Numbered from the stretch's first letter, positions 35,287 through 49,600 are shown. The stretch is DNA of 64,000 nucleotides from Daphnia pulex (GCF_021134715.1 NC_060025.1:7936001-8000000), one strand, 5' to 3'. The notes: generated by a model not told the origin, from the letters alone. Numbers and translations: made by a program.

Positions 35287-36072
35287 TTTGAAATGTCTAG
35301 AAGTAGAGAATTAAAAGAACTAAAATAAATAACAAAGATAAGTTAAAATGTGTTGAACTTCACCTCTCTTTTGAAAATACGCAATTGACAAATTCATACG
35401 TCTTCAATTGGTTCTGTCGAAGTTTTGTGATGACTAAGAGCGAACACTGTGGAGAAGGAACTAAAGAGAGCGAGATAATGGAAACATCAATGTTCGTAAA
35501 AATATCCGATGCACCTGCAGCTTAATATTGGGGGAATGCACTACATAATCTACTACACAAGTAAACATTCCGATATCAGTCAATCTATTACATATGCCTA
35601 TCTATTTGCGTGTTGACATTTCTTCTCCCTACCCATCTTATTATAGAACGGTTAACCACGCCCATTATTGCCCTAATCCATCTAAGCATCCACTTTCGCA
35701 CCTTACAATCGCTCGGTTATTTTCAGAAAAAAAGTAATTTATATTACCTATACAGAGTGGGGTGAAACAAATTCGCGCCTGTTTCAAACATTTTACGGCA
35801 GTTGGTTTCCGTGGCAACATTTAACTTTCGCTAAATCTTGGTTTGGCTTGGCTATATACCTTGGAACATTGAAATACATTTACACATTTATATGTTTTAG
35901 ATGCGACAACCTTTGTAAGGCAACTTGGAAGGTCAGTTCATACCATTAGAGTTTGCTCAAAGTATTCTTAGATAACGCAATCGGCGAAAATATAAGAAAT
36001 TGTGTTAACTTACATCTTGAAGCTGAGGACTTGCATTAGACTATTTAAATCACTGTATTAATCACTCCAATG
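35287..36072. other. Intergenic region upstream of SLC7 copy 1
   Basis: Holds the promoter and 5' UTR of the - strand transporter and the 3' end of the LDLR-class gene. No further gene is visible. Confidence 0.5.
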
Positions 36073-39000
36073 TCAAACACCTGGGTTCAGAAGAACCAAA
36101 TCCAATTGTTGAATGACAAACAAGATTTTTTCAGCTTCTGAAAGTTCAATCCAAGACGTAAGATTAATGACAACAATAAAGGTAAATCCCATTTTCTTAA
36201 GAGTTCGTAGTTCCATATGGTGGACAGTTCTCAGGTTGCCATCAGAACTATAAGCTTGAGGGCGGAAAATTTTCCAAAGCACCCTGAAGTAAAAAAAAAG
36301 TAATGAAATTATAAAAACAAAAACAATTATTTCATATAAATAAAGAATTGTTACAATCGATTTCCATTTTTGATGTGCAGATCTTCCACAAATCGTGATT
36401 TATTGGTAAAACTGTCCCATACCGGGTTTATAGGAACAGGAGTCTTATCCATGCTGAATATGGTGGCGAAGTCTACAAATGACAAATATAATTAACTTAA
36501 AAATTAATTTGTTTTGTACAAATGTCTAATAATTTAGTGACTTACCAATATTGTGGCCTTTTCTAGTAAAGAGACGACTGAGAACGTGAACTGGTCCATC
36601 CAGCACAGCCTGTAAAGTCTCTTCAATTTGTGAAAAAAAATCTTCAGCAACAACTTGACCGTCTTGAGAACATAGCCGAATAGACGCTTTCTCGAAGGAA
36701 GGCATCGCATTAGAGAAATCAGAACTGTGATGCAATGCATGTTGAGTTGTTAATTTGGGTGTAGTAGTACTGGATGGCACCTCACGCATAGTCTCACTAG
36801 TTTGAGTGTATGCTCTGGATGTTTCGTTATGTTTTAGTCTTTCGCACAGACTTTTAACGGAAAGTTTTCTACATGCTGCATCTCCAGCACATAAGAGCTT
36901 GCGTGAATGACATTTCAAGTCAGGCCGGCATTGAAAGAAGTAGCGAGGGCAACTTACACTAGAATTCTTTGGCTTCTCAGGCTTCATTTTATCGACAATC
37001 AAATCGTTCAGTTTAGCACAAAGTTCTTCATTGGTGAGATGCTCGCATCCGGCAATACTGTTACACAATGTCTTTCTTGGCATGCAGGCAGAATGTTGTG
37101 GGCAGCTCAGATAGTTGAGTGGACAAAACAGTTTCCGATCAACATTACTGCAGACGCTGCTGTCCTCATCTTCTCCATCTTGACAATCTGAATCTCTGTC
37201 GCACACCCAACTAAGAGGAATACAAGTGTGACTGTTGGAGCAATAGAATTGCGTCGATGAACACATGGAATGAGTGCTGGTACAATTGGCTTCGTCGGAC
37301 TTGTCGTTACAATCTTCGTTACCATCGCAAACGGCCGAGCGAGGAATACAGTGACGTTGATTAGGACAGGAGTATTCACCCTCTCTCAAACATACATGCG
37401 GAGGGCAAGATTCGGGCTCGTCGGATTTATCCTGACAGTCGGCGTCTCCATCACAGTAGAAATGGATCGAAACACATCCTCCGTTTTTACATTGAAACTG
37501 TGAACTGGTACAACCTACTTCTGTCGTCGTGTTGCGGCACTGGAGCTCATCTACACCTAGGACACAATCGTTGACTCCATCGCATCGGAACTTGGCTGGA
37601 ATACAACTGCCTTGACATTTAAACCATTCAACACCAACGCAGTCGGCTTTAGTACAGACGTGTTTATCTTCTCCCAATACTTTACCCAATGGACACAGGC
37701 AAGTGACTCCATCAGGTGTTGGTGCGCAAATGTCACTGCAACCTCCAGTATGCCCCAAGCAATGATGATCGTGACTGTTGAAATCGAAAAGATCAATAAC
37801 TGACATCAAACGATACTGAACGGTTATGTTCTCGGAAGCGTCGATAACAAAGCCGCGCACAGTTTTCGGATCTTGCTTGTTCAACCAGCTGATGCGAGTG
37901 GAGGATTGAGTCAGCCAAAAAACGGAATCTGAACTGGCGTCCATAGCAACCGGAGTGCCCAGATGAGAGTGAAGGATGGTTCGATTTTCACCGTTGACTT
38001 CAATCCGTTCAATTGTACCTCGCAGGGAGTCGCTGAAGTAGAGATGTTGGCCGTCGTAAGCCATGGCCGATACAGTACCATAAACTTGAACCAACTCCTG
38101 TCGGTTAGTACCATCCATATGCCAGACGCTGATGACGTGACTGATGCGGCCCTCGACGATGAACATCCTGCCGGATTGGGATCCAATGGTAATACCTTGC
38201 GGGCTGTAAAGATCTCGGGCCAATACTAGTCTTTCGTAAACACCGTCGTGATTTTTTTGACCAACTACGACAGTTCCCCGAGTAACTTCCGTCCAGTAAA
38301 TGTTCTCCGTGAAAGGATCCACGTCCAATCCCTCGACCATGTCGACGTTTTCGAAGAGAACTGTCTGACGATAAGTATCCAGATGCATCGAGTAGATTGT
38401 CCTCTGGATCATGTCGCTGTAGACAATTGAGTGGCCTAAGGGGTTGTACGCCAATGCACCGATGTTTTCCACGTTACGCGTAGGCAGACGAAAGATGGAA
38501 TCCTTGCCAATCTGGTGATGAGTCATGCGATAAATGCCAGTGAAAGTTGCGATGACGATGGAAGACTCATGGGCGGAAATAGACTCGCAGGTACGGCCGT
38601 CTTTGTTCAGAGTCATTCCAACAGGGCAGGAGCACTTGTAGCCTTGAACGGTTGGTGAAAGAAGACAGAGATGGCTGCAAATCACGTTTCGGCAGGGGTT
38701 GGTGAGATGGTTTTGCTTGGAAGGATGATGAACGTGGATGCCAGTTGGAGTTAATGAAGCCTCCTTCATCAAAATCTGGAAAAGTTTGATTTAAAGAATT
38801 TACTTGCCATCATTGACTCGCAAATCTGAAGATTAGTAATACCTTGTAATCCTTTCCGGTAAACTTGTTGACGGAAAGAACTTCGTGCTCCAAAGGATCG
38901 CACCAAAAGATTGTGTTTTCAAATATATCGAGAGCGTACGGATGGGTCACTTTAACGGGCAGGATTTTACGATCAGATCCATCAATCTTCGAACTTTTAA

Positions 39001-41151
39001 TGCGATTAAGTTTAGTATCTCCCCAATAAATGCGTTGAATAGTTTCATCCACAACCAATCCATTAGGCCAGATAATGTCTTTTGTGATTGTGTTTGTCCG
39101 CTGCGATCCATCCATGCCAGCAGAACCAATATGTGGACTAGAACCCCAGTCAGACCAGAAAAGCATACTCTCTTCAGGATAGACGGCCACGGCACGAGGT
39201 TTGTCTAGTTGCCCACTAATGACAACACTGCAAATGGCAGCACGATAATCGCAGACGACGATGTCCTTCCGACCGGAGTCCGCGAAATAAATGTGTCTTC
39301 CAACCCAGTCGATCGCCAAGTCTTCAACAATCTCCACACCAACCGAAACAACGTACTGGAAAGCTGATCCATCCAACATGGATTTGTAAATGCCAGCCTT
39401 GTCCTTGCTCTTTTCATTCCAGTAGACGACCCCATCTTCATAGTCAGCTGCGACGCCGTGCGCTTGTGAAATACCTGATCGAACGAGTCCATACTCTTTG
39501 GAAGGCGGAGAGGTGTAGCGAATATCTCGATCGGTTGTGATCAGCAGAATTGGTTCGGGTCCTATACACATTTAAAAATGAAGGAATTAATACGTTATAA
39601 ACTTTCCTCCGAGCTTTCCACTTACCATTAGCAACGCAACTTCCATTATTACGGATGCCAACAGTATAACCGGAAGAACAAGAACATTCAAATCCACCTC
39701 GATTATTCGCACACTTTTGGCTGCACAAGGGTGGATCCATCGAGCATTCATCGATATCTGCAAATAATTCATGAGTATAATAAAAAGTTAAAAATATGCA
39801 CAAACGACTTACCAACACAAGTCGTCCCATTGATATGATAGCCTGAGGGACATGAGCAGACAGGACCACGAGGAGTTTTATGGCAATCATTTGGGCAACT
39901 GTTTGAGCAACTTGTAGTCGAATCTAAGATAAAATGGTATTAATAGCAACACATTGATTACATAATGCTGGAAACTTACTACACTGGCCTCCTTCATCCG
40001 TCCGATCGTCACAATCTGCAAGACCGTCACAAGCGCGACTAATGGACATACATTTTTCAGTTCCTTTGCTGAGACAACTGAACCAGCCATGTTCAGGTAA
40101 ACAGTTGTGATTCATGAATGATCCAGGACCTGATATTTCACAGTTCAAGTTATCCATAAATACTAATAGAAAAAACAAAGCTTACCACATTCTTTTTCAT
40201 CAGATCCATCAGTACAGTCTGTGACACCATCACAGACCCACTGGTTTAAGATGCACTCTTTTCCACACTGAAATCCGTTCCTGCACTCCTAATAAAATAA
40301 ATACTTTTAGAAAGATCTAAAATACAAGTAATAGAAGTCTTACTTTTGTTCTTACCATAGAAGTGTTACAATGTAACTCATCCCTAGCATCAGAGCAATC
40401 ATCCTGACCATCACAGACCCAGTTTTGAGGGATGCACACTTGACCCTCACAGTGGAATGTGTTTGATGGGCAATTGAATGTTAGGCCAGACGACTAAAAA
40501 TGCACACACATAAATTAATAAGCACACCGGGTTTAATCATTTTTAGTTACCGTCACAGTGCAGTTGAGTTCATCTGACCAGTCTCCACAATCATTCTCCC
40601 TGTCACAGAAGAAAAAGATGGCAATGCAGTGACCATCCTTGCATTGTTTCATGTGAGGACTTCGACACGGGTAATCTGAGACAAAAGCAGATGAGAATCA
40701 TCAAATAAAACTACAAAATTATGCACAACTACAATCTAAATTCATACTAGATAAATTCTTTGTTAAAATGTATAGTGGGAAAAATTCTACGAAGATGATT
40801 CATTTCAAATAAACACCTGTAAACACATCCAAATTACTTACTGCATTCTATTTCGTCAGATCCATCGCTGCAGTCGATCACGTGGTCACAATGTTGTTTG
40901 GCAGCCACACATTCGCGCCCACTTTTGCAAGCAAATTCATTGCCATCACAAACTACTCAAATGAAAAGTTCAGCTTTGTAATTTAAAAACGCTTTTCTAG
41001 TTTTCAGAACATCATCGAATGTAACAATTCTTTCACAAAACGAAAACAAAATACAGTAGATTGCTAAGTTACATCAGAAAACGTTACCTGCCGCCTTGAG
41101 GCTCGGCAGGCGAATGACGAAGACTAACATCCACCACATCGACAAAATCAT
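36073..41151 (-). CDS. Secreted LDL-receptor-class protein with two YWTD propellers (1403 aa)
   Basis: Twelve exons: 41151-41088, 40952-40842, 40675-40551, 40493-40356, 40288-40186, 40129-39980, 39923-39813, 39757-39626, 39561-38843, 38775-36546, 36472-36355, 36283-36073; total 4212 nt in frame. A signal peptide ([13 protein letters not shown]) is followed by five LDL-receptor class A repeats, two EGF modules (the second with DIDEC), a YWTD propeller (IYFADS, LFWSDWG, IYWGDT), another EGF, a second and weaker propeller (IYWTEV, LYFSDS), an EGF, and six more class A repeats, the last two lacking the acidic calcium-binding residues. The final 140 or so residues match nothing I recognise. There is no transmembrane helix or NPxY tail, so it is probably secreted, unlike LRP or vitellogenin receptors. 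A transmembrane isoform through an unseen exon cannot be excluded. Confidence 0.88.
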
Positions 41152-41863
41152 TCTTTGCCTACTTGACTAATATAATAATAGTCATGGAAATAATATAGAA
41201 ATATTGTGTTTTCAGCAAGAAGTATACTATTGATCTATTATATTATTACAAAAGTAATAGCCCTAATTGTAATTTCTTTTTAGCACCATACAGTAGAACT
41301 TGCGTGCTCGACACACTATGTCGATATGAAAAACTCGATGCATTTTTAACCAAATGTGGTCTTTCTAAATCGACCTTCACCAAAAGGAAATGTAGGGAAG
41401 GGTTCACATTATATAAATAAAACGCCTCTATTTTGTCTCAAAAATAAGAACCTTATCACACCTTGACGTAACCTTCAAAGAAAAAAATGTATCGTTTTCC
41501 GGGCAAATAAAAATTGGTTGGGAATGGGGATTATTGTGGTTTTCTTATTGCACCCTGCCTTCTCACAGCTTCTTTTCTATCAATTTGTTTGCCGTGTAGG
41601 CTACTGTAATTACACAAAGACACACATCCAAAGACTTAGAGACATTCGGGAAAAGTCATAAACTTTTATAGTGTTAGCTAAATAGAAAATATTGGTTTAA
41701 CAATTTAAAGAAACGTCAGTAGGCCTACAGGACGCTAATTAACCAAATGATTTTTTAAGGTTTTCCTAGCTAGAATTCGTACTTCAATATTTCATCCATC
41801 TGGAATAATCCGCGACAGTTGATTCCGTTTTTCACACTTTGCGATAGTTTTCACATAAAGTTT

Positions 41864-44800
41864 TCAGTAGCTGGTTGTTGGGACTACTTTCAGAAGTTTT
41901 TGTAGAAATATTGTAAATGGACCTGCAAGAAAAAATGAAATGACGAAGTGAATCTAATTTGTATAATAAAAACGTCATACCTATTCCCGGTACCATTTTA
42001 TTGTAATAAACAAACGGCACGTAGAAAATTAACCCAGCTAAAATAAAAAGGAGAGCATAAAAGTATTGCACTTGTGGTTCCACAGCGATGGGTGCAACGA
42101 CTAGAATAGCCGAAATCACCATAACTATAATTGGGATGATGATGGGCACCTGAATTAATCAAACCGCTTAGTCATGAAACATCCGAAGAATAATTAATTG
42201 AATCAACAACATCACGGTGCATACCTTAATGGGTCTGTGCTCGTCTTTTTTCGTGAAACGCATTACTATCAACGCCACCATTGCGGCACAGTAAAACATA
42301 GAAATTGTAAAACCAAAGAAATCTATTAGCGAAGCTATATCTCCAGGAATAATCATGATCGTCGCCAGGAGACTCTACAAGGTGCAAATAGAATTCAACC
42401 GTTAACAATTCATAATAATAACGAACGTATGTGAAAAGTTTTTACAGTCAATAAAACTGGAGTAACAGGTGTCTTCTTCTCAATGTGGATATAAGACAAA
42501 AAGTCTGGAGCATGGCCCTCTCTCCCAGCTACATGTGAAATCCTTAAAATTAAGTGTATCATCAATTAAATTCCCTGAAGACAATTTTCTAATGTGTTAC
42601 CTTCCTGAGGTAAATACTGTTCCGTTGGTTGCACCAAATATGGACATCACGACTCCTAAAGGTATTAGAAAACTAGCAGGACCCAAAACTTCAATTCCCC
42701 AATCCTTGAGATTTTTAATGTCAAGTAAAAAATTATGTCATTAGCAATGTCTTTAACCCACCACAGCAACTGCGTCTGAAGTAATAATCTCTTGCGGTGT
42801 CAAAACTGTGAAGTAAGACACGTTAATCAGCACATAGAGAATGGTAGTCAAAGGAAGTGCAATAATAATGGCGAATGGCAGATTCCTAAAGGCAATAAAA
42901 GATAATAAAATGTAAAGTTACACTCTTATCTTTATTTTGGATTGGGACCCACCTGTAAGGGTTCTTGATTTCTTCCGTTATGTAATTTAGATTATTCCTA
43001 CAAATAATTTTAATAAGTGTTAGTTCACCGCTAAAAGTCCGCTAACGTCTCTTACCATCCACTGTAAGCCCAGAGTCCACCGTAGAATGCCGTCGCTATT
43101 TGGCCAAACGAAGTCGCTGATCCTTCGAACCCAATTTCCAGATTTTCAGTGTACCCTGCATGATTTTTATTCCAAATTCACGAAAGAGTAATAACTTTAC
43201 CGTGTTTTTAATAAAATCATACCTAGACATAGGTAATACAATCCTCCGCCAATGACGATAGCGATGGCAGCCAGTTTCGCCACCGTGAAAATGTTTTGCA
43301 CTCGCGTTGCGGCTGTTACCGAGTAACAGTTTACGAAAGCAATGATACCTGAACATAACAACATATGCGATTATTATTATTTCAATGTAAAATTAGGCTG
43401 GATGTTACCTATACACAGGGAAGCGATCAGTCGATTAATCACGTAATAGAGGTATGGATCGGGACAAAAATGGATCGCTGTCAAGATTGGACTGCTGACA
43501 TATTCGGCAAACGACAGGGCCAGAATAGCAACTGACGAGGGACTCAAAAGGAAGATGGAGACCCAGGCATAGATGAAGGCCAACATCGGGCCAAAAAATT
43601 TGTGTGTAGGGCCAAAAGCTTCCAAGAAATAAATGTACTCGCCTGGATTTTGTTTAAGGAAAGTATGAATAATTAATTTCATTCATAATGTCTCAAATTT
43701 GTAAGACAAGATGAAAAATAGAGGAAAAACTCACCGCCGGATTTGGGTATCAACGTTCCTATCTCACAATAAGCAATCGCACCTAAAAAGGTAATTTTGA
43801 ACAACGTAAAATTTAGATAGCTGTTATGGAACAGGTACGGGGAACGAGCTTTTAAAACTCAGGCATGCAGAAATCGTTTTTTCTTGTCTCAGATTATTTA
43901 AAAAAAAAAGACGTTACATCCAGCCGGTATTGTGTGGCATCCAAATTTTTAAATGAAAGGAAGTTACAAGTCCAAAATTAAATGATAATGTGTTTCAACC
44001 AGTCTGGCCAAAATCCATTATTCTTTCAATTCTTTCGTGAACTCACTGACTTCTCACTGCACAAGCCCTACATGGCAATAGGAAAACAATGTGTTTGAAA
44101 ATAGATCTGACGTCAACTAACCGTTCTGCCACCAAAATTGGTCTTTGTTTGAAAATCACCAAGTGGGAAAAATTTGAAATGAATTTTCTAACGTTCATAG
44201 TTTAGAAAACTCGAGGAATTATTTTCTTACTAATGAATTTGCGACTTTATATTTCAATTCAGAATTGACTCACCCAATAAAGAGTAAACACCACACACTC
44301 CCCAGAGGACGAGACATAATCCAGGAGATCCTGCACTGCACAGAAAAAAGATAGGATCGATTTCTCATATTGCGTACAATCAAAAAATTAATTCGTACCT
44401 AGCGAGAAGGTAGCCTGGTGATACGAAGATTCCGGAGCCGATTATATTTCCAATGACGAGAGCAACGGCGCTAAACAAACCGACCTGTCAAAAGTTAAAA
44501 AAATAATTTCAGAATTAATTGAGATCATGTTCAAATCAAATGCAATTAAATGCCTGTCAATCAAGAAAATTTTTAGCATCAGATTTAGTTATTATTTTTA
44601 AATTCCTGGGAGTTGATGAAAAATGAAAAATCAACCAATTACCAAAATTATTTACTTGCGCGCACAATCAGTTTTTTTTTAAAGGCAAAACACGTTGCTG
44701 TTGGACTATCGCTGCGCAAGTCCAATCACAACCTCCTCAATTGATAATTGAAAGATAGTGACTGTCAGCATCTTTCGTGGGGCAAGAACAAAAAGATCGA

Positions 44801-45212
44801 AACAAAAGATTTTTATCTCTTAACGCTAGACTGCACCAGTATTATTAGTAGCCAAAGCTCCTTACGCATTTACAACAGAACTTTTAATTCACTTAGATTA
44901 TTTTAGAAACGAAATCTTTACCTGTCTCACCATCCGCATTTCATCCTTGTTGTCACTGGACATTCGATCACTGCTATGGGTGTCATTTATTTTATCCACT
45001 GAGATATTTCCATCGTCTTTTTTAAATTTAAGTTCAACATTTGTGTGGTTATCCTCTAAGCGAATCCAAAGGAAGCAAAATGTAGTTTTAAAAAATATTA
45101 ATGATTAATAACGGTCACAATTTATTGTAAGCAGAAATATTCGGTTAAGTAATAAACCTTGAGACGTGCGCTGCCTAACCGAATCCGAATCCGTGGTTTG
45201 AAGAATCGTCAT
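41864..45212 (-). CDS. SLC7 amino-acid transporter light chain, copy 2 (530 aa)
   Basis: A paralogue of the genes at 32031 and 46616 with the same 15-exon plan and phases: 45212-45158, 45055-44922, 44484-44399, 44335-44274, 43782-43735, 43642-43409, 43348-43223, 43155-43056, 42997-42953, 42885-42762, 42704-42601, 42542-42446, 42374-42225, 42149-41981, 41922-41864. TM1 has GNIIGSGIF. The likely heavy-chain cysteine is in HFCPDPYL. The C-terminus, [18 protein letters not shown], resembles the SLC7A9 tail. Exons 1-2 encode a polar, variable cytoplasmic N-terminus of 63 residues. The Gly/Ser/Ala content of helix 1 and the conserved GREG motif fit an exchanger. Substrate cannot be read from the sequence. 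Confidence 0.92.
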
Positions 45213-45825
45213 TTTGGATGAATTAAAAATAATTATTTGATCTAGTTTGGAGCAAAAACATTCGGGAATAGTTGAGATATTTCCATTGAAAGTGTTATTC
45301 CTTTTTTGAATCGTTAAATTATTCACGGCACGCTTGTTGTTTCTTAACCATACAGGGACACTCCAAAAGAAGAACTAAAAGGATAAAGAAGGGACCGACC
45401 CGAGTGCACAATCTTGTACGATAAACTGGACCTAAACAGTAAAAATCAACAATATTCTATTTACTATAGCACTTACCAATTACATTTATCAGTAAGCGTG
45501 TTCATGTGGTATCCAAACATCATAGAGGCTACCCTAACTATGGGTTTGTTATGCGGTGAACGACTTCCATTGTTCTTAACAAGCATAAAAAGGTTCTCAG
45601 AAGTGTTAGCATTGATGCCTCGTACAAAAACGTCTCACGCCCCCATCTACGTAGCTGTAACAACAAAGTCACGGTCACAGTGAACACGCAATAGCAGCAC
45701 AACACGACTCGTGACACTTTAAAGATTCACTTTTGAGTTTTTAAGAATTAATTGGAATTTCTGTTGCCAGGCCAAACTCAAAGCAAATGAACTAAGATCT
45801 CATACTGATGAGCTTTATGCCGTAC

Positions 45826-45835
45826 TATATAAATA
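45826..45835 (+). promoter_or_regulatory. TATA box of the small peptide gene
   Basis: TATATAAATA lies about 130 bp upstream of the ATG at 45960. A TTTAGTTC initiator-like sequence follows at about 45868. The spacing is slightly long for a strict TATA-Inr pair, so the start point is uncertain. Confidence 0.4.
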
Positions 45836-45959
45836 ATCAGCTTGCTGTAAGAAAGGCCACAAGCAACTTTAGTTCAATGTTCGTAGATCATCTACTAGAG
45901 CCGGCAGCGGTCTCTAGATAAAAATTTCACCCCCCAAAGTCCCAATCACTCAATTCATC

Positions 45960-46323
45960 ATGGTAGTATCTGTGCTCAAATTAGTGATACTTTTTTTCGG
46001 TTTCATGGGATACTTTATCCGAGCTCAACAACCTTCGGAAGAGGTTCATTCCATTGCCAACAACAACCCCTACAGGGACAAACGGAGCATTATCTACCTG
46101 AATAGCAGAGCCCCTATTACAGTTGGTATTCCATTAAAAAAAGAACTTACTTGAAAAGTATGGTACATCATTTAACTGCCAATGATTTCTTGTTTGTGTA
46201 GCGGTCGTTATTGTGCTTCCCATTTCGGTGATGTTTCAGGCCCTGGGTGGCCGTAGTAGCAGAAAACAAGTCCTGGATAACAATGCTAGCCAAAAAGTGC
46301 GTAACTCTTATACGGTGGCCTAG
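45960..46323 (+). CDS. Small secretory-type peptide precursor, 95 aa, family unknown
   Basis: Two exons, 45960-46125 and 46202-46323 (GT-AG, phase 1), give 288 nt with a TAG stop. The N-terminus, MVVSVLKLVILFFGFMGYF, looks like a signal peptide. A furin-type RDKR site follows about 20 residues later. A second hydrophobic stretch, AVVIVLPISVMF, crosses the splice junction, and GGRSSRK comes after it. The gene has a TATA box upstream and AATAAA at 46556-46561. It runs tail-to-tail with SLC7 copy 3, whose stop is only 55 bp away, and is the only + strand gene in the cluster. It could be a neuropeptide or cuticle-type peptide, or a small membrane protein; I do not recognise it. Confidence 0.6.
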
Positions 46324-46615
46324 CTGCAGGAAATTGAACCCAAAAAGTTCTAATGCCAATTCTTTTTATTGCCATTTAAACGGTGACGTGGACCTAACAC
46401 GTTACTGTAGTCACCCTACAAATAAACAGGATCCGAGCTGCTGCCTGTTTGTCGAATGTCGACAGTTGCACAAATGAAAAATTGTTTTGGGATTTACACA
46501 ATTGTTAATATTTTAGATGTTACGTACTTTGGAAACAAAATGAAACTACGGCTTCAATAAAAACAATTCTCGCTGTTTTTCATAGAAAAGCTTTCCTTGA
46601 TTTTTGTCGTTTGAT

Positions 46616-49600
46616 TTAGTGGCCTGTTGTAGGGGCGATCTGAAGCGCTTTCTGGCATACAATAGTAAACGATTCTGCACGGAGTAAAAGTCATTTTTTA
46701 AAAAGAGATGAAACTAATCGAAGATTGAAAGAACAACTTACTCATTCCCGGTACCGTTTTCTTGTAATAAACAAAAGGTACGTAGAAAATAAGGCCGGCT
46801 AAGATGAAACACAGCGCATAAAAGTATTGCACTTGCGGGGCTGCAGCGATGGGCACGACGACTAGAATAGCGGAAACCAACATAACAATAATCGGGATGA
46901 TGATAGGTACCTGGGTTTATCAAAAGAAGATTAGCAACGAAACAACCTGAACTAATTACTACCCGAATTAATAACACGACACGTACCTTAATGGGTCTAT
47001 GCTCGTTCTTTTTCGTGAATCGCATTACTATCAACGCCACCATTGCGGCACAGTAGAAGATTGAAGCCGTAAAGCCGAAAAAATCAATCAGTGTTCCAAT
47101 GTCCCCCGGGATAATCATGAGTATTCCTAGTAGACTCTGCATATTAATCCTCTTTTAATTTATGCTTGTAAGCTGTTGGACGACTTTGGTCGCTAAAGAT
47201 TAAGCATTATTTTATTCTTTTCTCTTAATCCTTCCAATTCTTACGTTCAATAAAATCGGAGCTACAGGTGTTTTCTTCTCAATGTGGATGTAGGATAAAA
47301 AGTCGGGAGCGTGTCCTTCCCTTCCAGCTACGTGTGAAATCCTTTAAAGTGTTTAAAACATGAACCAAAATATTCATTCAAATGTTTTTCATTAAATTAC
47401 CTTCCTGCGGTAAACATGGAGCCGTTGGCAGTACCAAACACTGACATTACCACTCCAAGTGGAATCAAGAAACTGGCAGGACCCAGGACTGCATTGCCCC
47501 AATCCTAGTGAAAGTGAATAACATCAAAATTGATTGAACTGGAAAACAAATATCATTTGACTTACCACAGCTACCGCATTAGAAGAAATGATTTCTTGGG
47601 GTGTCAAAACGGTTAAATATGACACATTGATGAGTACATAGCAAACGGTGGTCAAGGGAAGAGCAATAATAATGGCCAGCGGCAGATTCCTTAAAAATTA
47701 CGCAACACTTTAAATTATTTCAAGTAGTACAAAGGGTAGCATAATGCGTAGGGACGTACCTGTATGGATTCTGTAGTTCTTCGGTGATGAAATTTAAATT
47801 ATTCCTTGCAAAGAAATCGAACAGATTAATTCAATTTCAACACACACAATAAATTCAAGTCTCTAATACCATCCATCGTAAGCCCAAAGGCCGCCGTAGA
47901 AGGCCGTCACTATTTGTCCAAAAGACGAGGCTGACCCTTCGAATCCGATTTCAAGGTTCTCAGTGTATCCTATTACAGTATTACACGTTTGTTATGATTT
48001 TATTTTAGTCGAGATAAGACTAGTACGTTTCGATCACGCTATTTGTGTACCTAAACCGAGATAATACAACCCTCCGCCAATGACAATGGCGATGGCCGTC
48101 AGTTTCGCCACCGTGAAAATGTTTTGCACCCTCGTTGCAGCTGTTACAGAGTAACAGTTTACAAATGTAATCAGACCTGAATGAATTAATACGAAACCAA
48201 AATTTATGAAGAGGTATTTACATACAAAATAATGTGACTGTCTTACCTATGCATAATGAGGCCACTAGTCGATTTATCACGTAATAGAGGTAGGTATCAT
48301 CAGTGCAGAAATCTACTGCCGTCAGAATTGGAGAAGTCAAATATTTGGCGAACGAAAGTGATAAAATTGCGAGTGAAGATGGTTTCAATAGAAAAACCAC
48401 AGTCCACGCAAATATGAAAGCCAAGATCGGGCCGAAGAACTTGTGCGTGTGTCCGAAGGCTTCCAGAAAGTAAATATACTCGCCTATGTCAATAATGGGG
48501 TTGCAATTTTAGAGTTGGAGCTTGAGATGGTTAAGTTTTTATGATGTTTGAAAAATTTACCGCCAGATTTTGGTATCAGCGTTCCGATCTCGCAATAAGA
48601 TATGGCACCTGAAAACAGGCCAATGAAACTTCGTGAAGGATATCACCGAGAATTACGACACCAATTTTCGATTTACTTTTAGATTATTGCAAAGTAAACA
48701 CAAATCCAAATTGAGATAATAAATACAGAGGAGAGAAACGTAAAAGGACATGTTGTTCGACTGTCCAGTGTCCTCCACCGACAAAACAAAAGCATAACGG
48801 AAATGGTTCGTAATGTGGCCATGTGAGGGTGCACAACGGTGCCAAAACAAAAGAGGAAATAATAGAAATTAAACGACACTTCTGTCACAATATCACATTA
48901 TAAAAAATCTAGTATGCATATTAATTTGAAAATTTTTTTTTAATTAATTCAGATTCGACTCACCTAGTAAAGAATATACACCACAGACACCCCAGAGGAC
49001 GAGGCAAAGACCTGGAGACCCTGCACTATACAGACGACACAAGCGGAAAAATGCAAAGAGAATCAAATTATTATTCCAAAGTTGTCCCACATCGCGCTAT
49101 CTGTCAAAATTTTGTCTTTCAGCTAAGGAAAAGGCCTCCGGAAGTATATAGAAAGGTACTAATGTGAACTCATTTTCTTTCAAAGAAAAGCGACCGATAT
49201 CGATGAGCGATTTCGGTCTCCTTTTTATAGTTTACTATCTACACATATTTTTCATCCTAGAGTTTTATCCCTTTTTAAAAAATTCTTTTGGCTATATACC
49301 TTAAAAAACAAAATTCCGTTTTAAAAAAAATAAAAATAGAAATTCATACTTCCCAAGAAGATTTCCTGGCGACACGAAGATACCGGAGCCGATCATTGTT
49401 CCCACGACGAGAGCAACGCCGCTGAAGAGCCCCACCTGGAACCATGCTGTGCTGGTTAATCGTCACTCATGTTTGATTTTTTTCTACACATTGGCGAATT
49501 AACATCCTACTAGTACAATAACTACACGCCTGTCAAAGATGACGACCGCCCGCTAGTAGAGCTACTAATAAACCCATGCAGATCCAATTTGGGTATTTTG

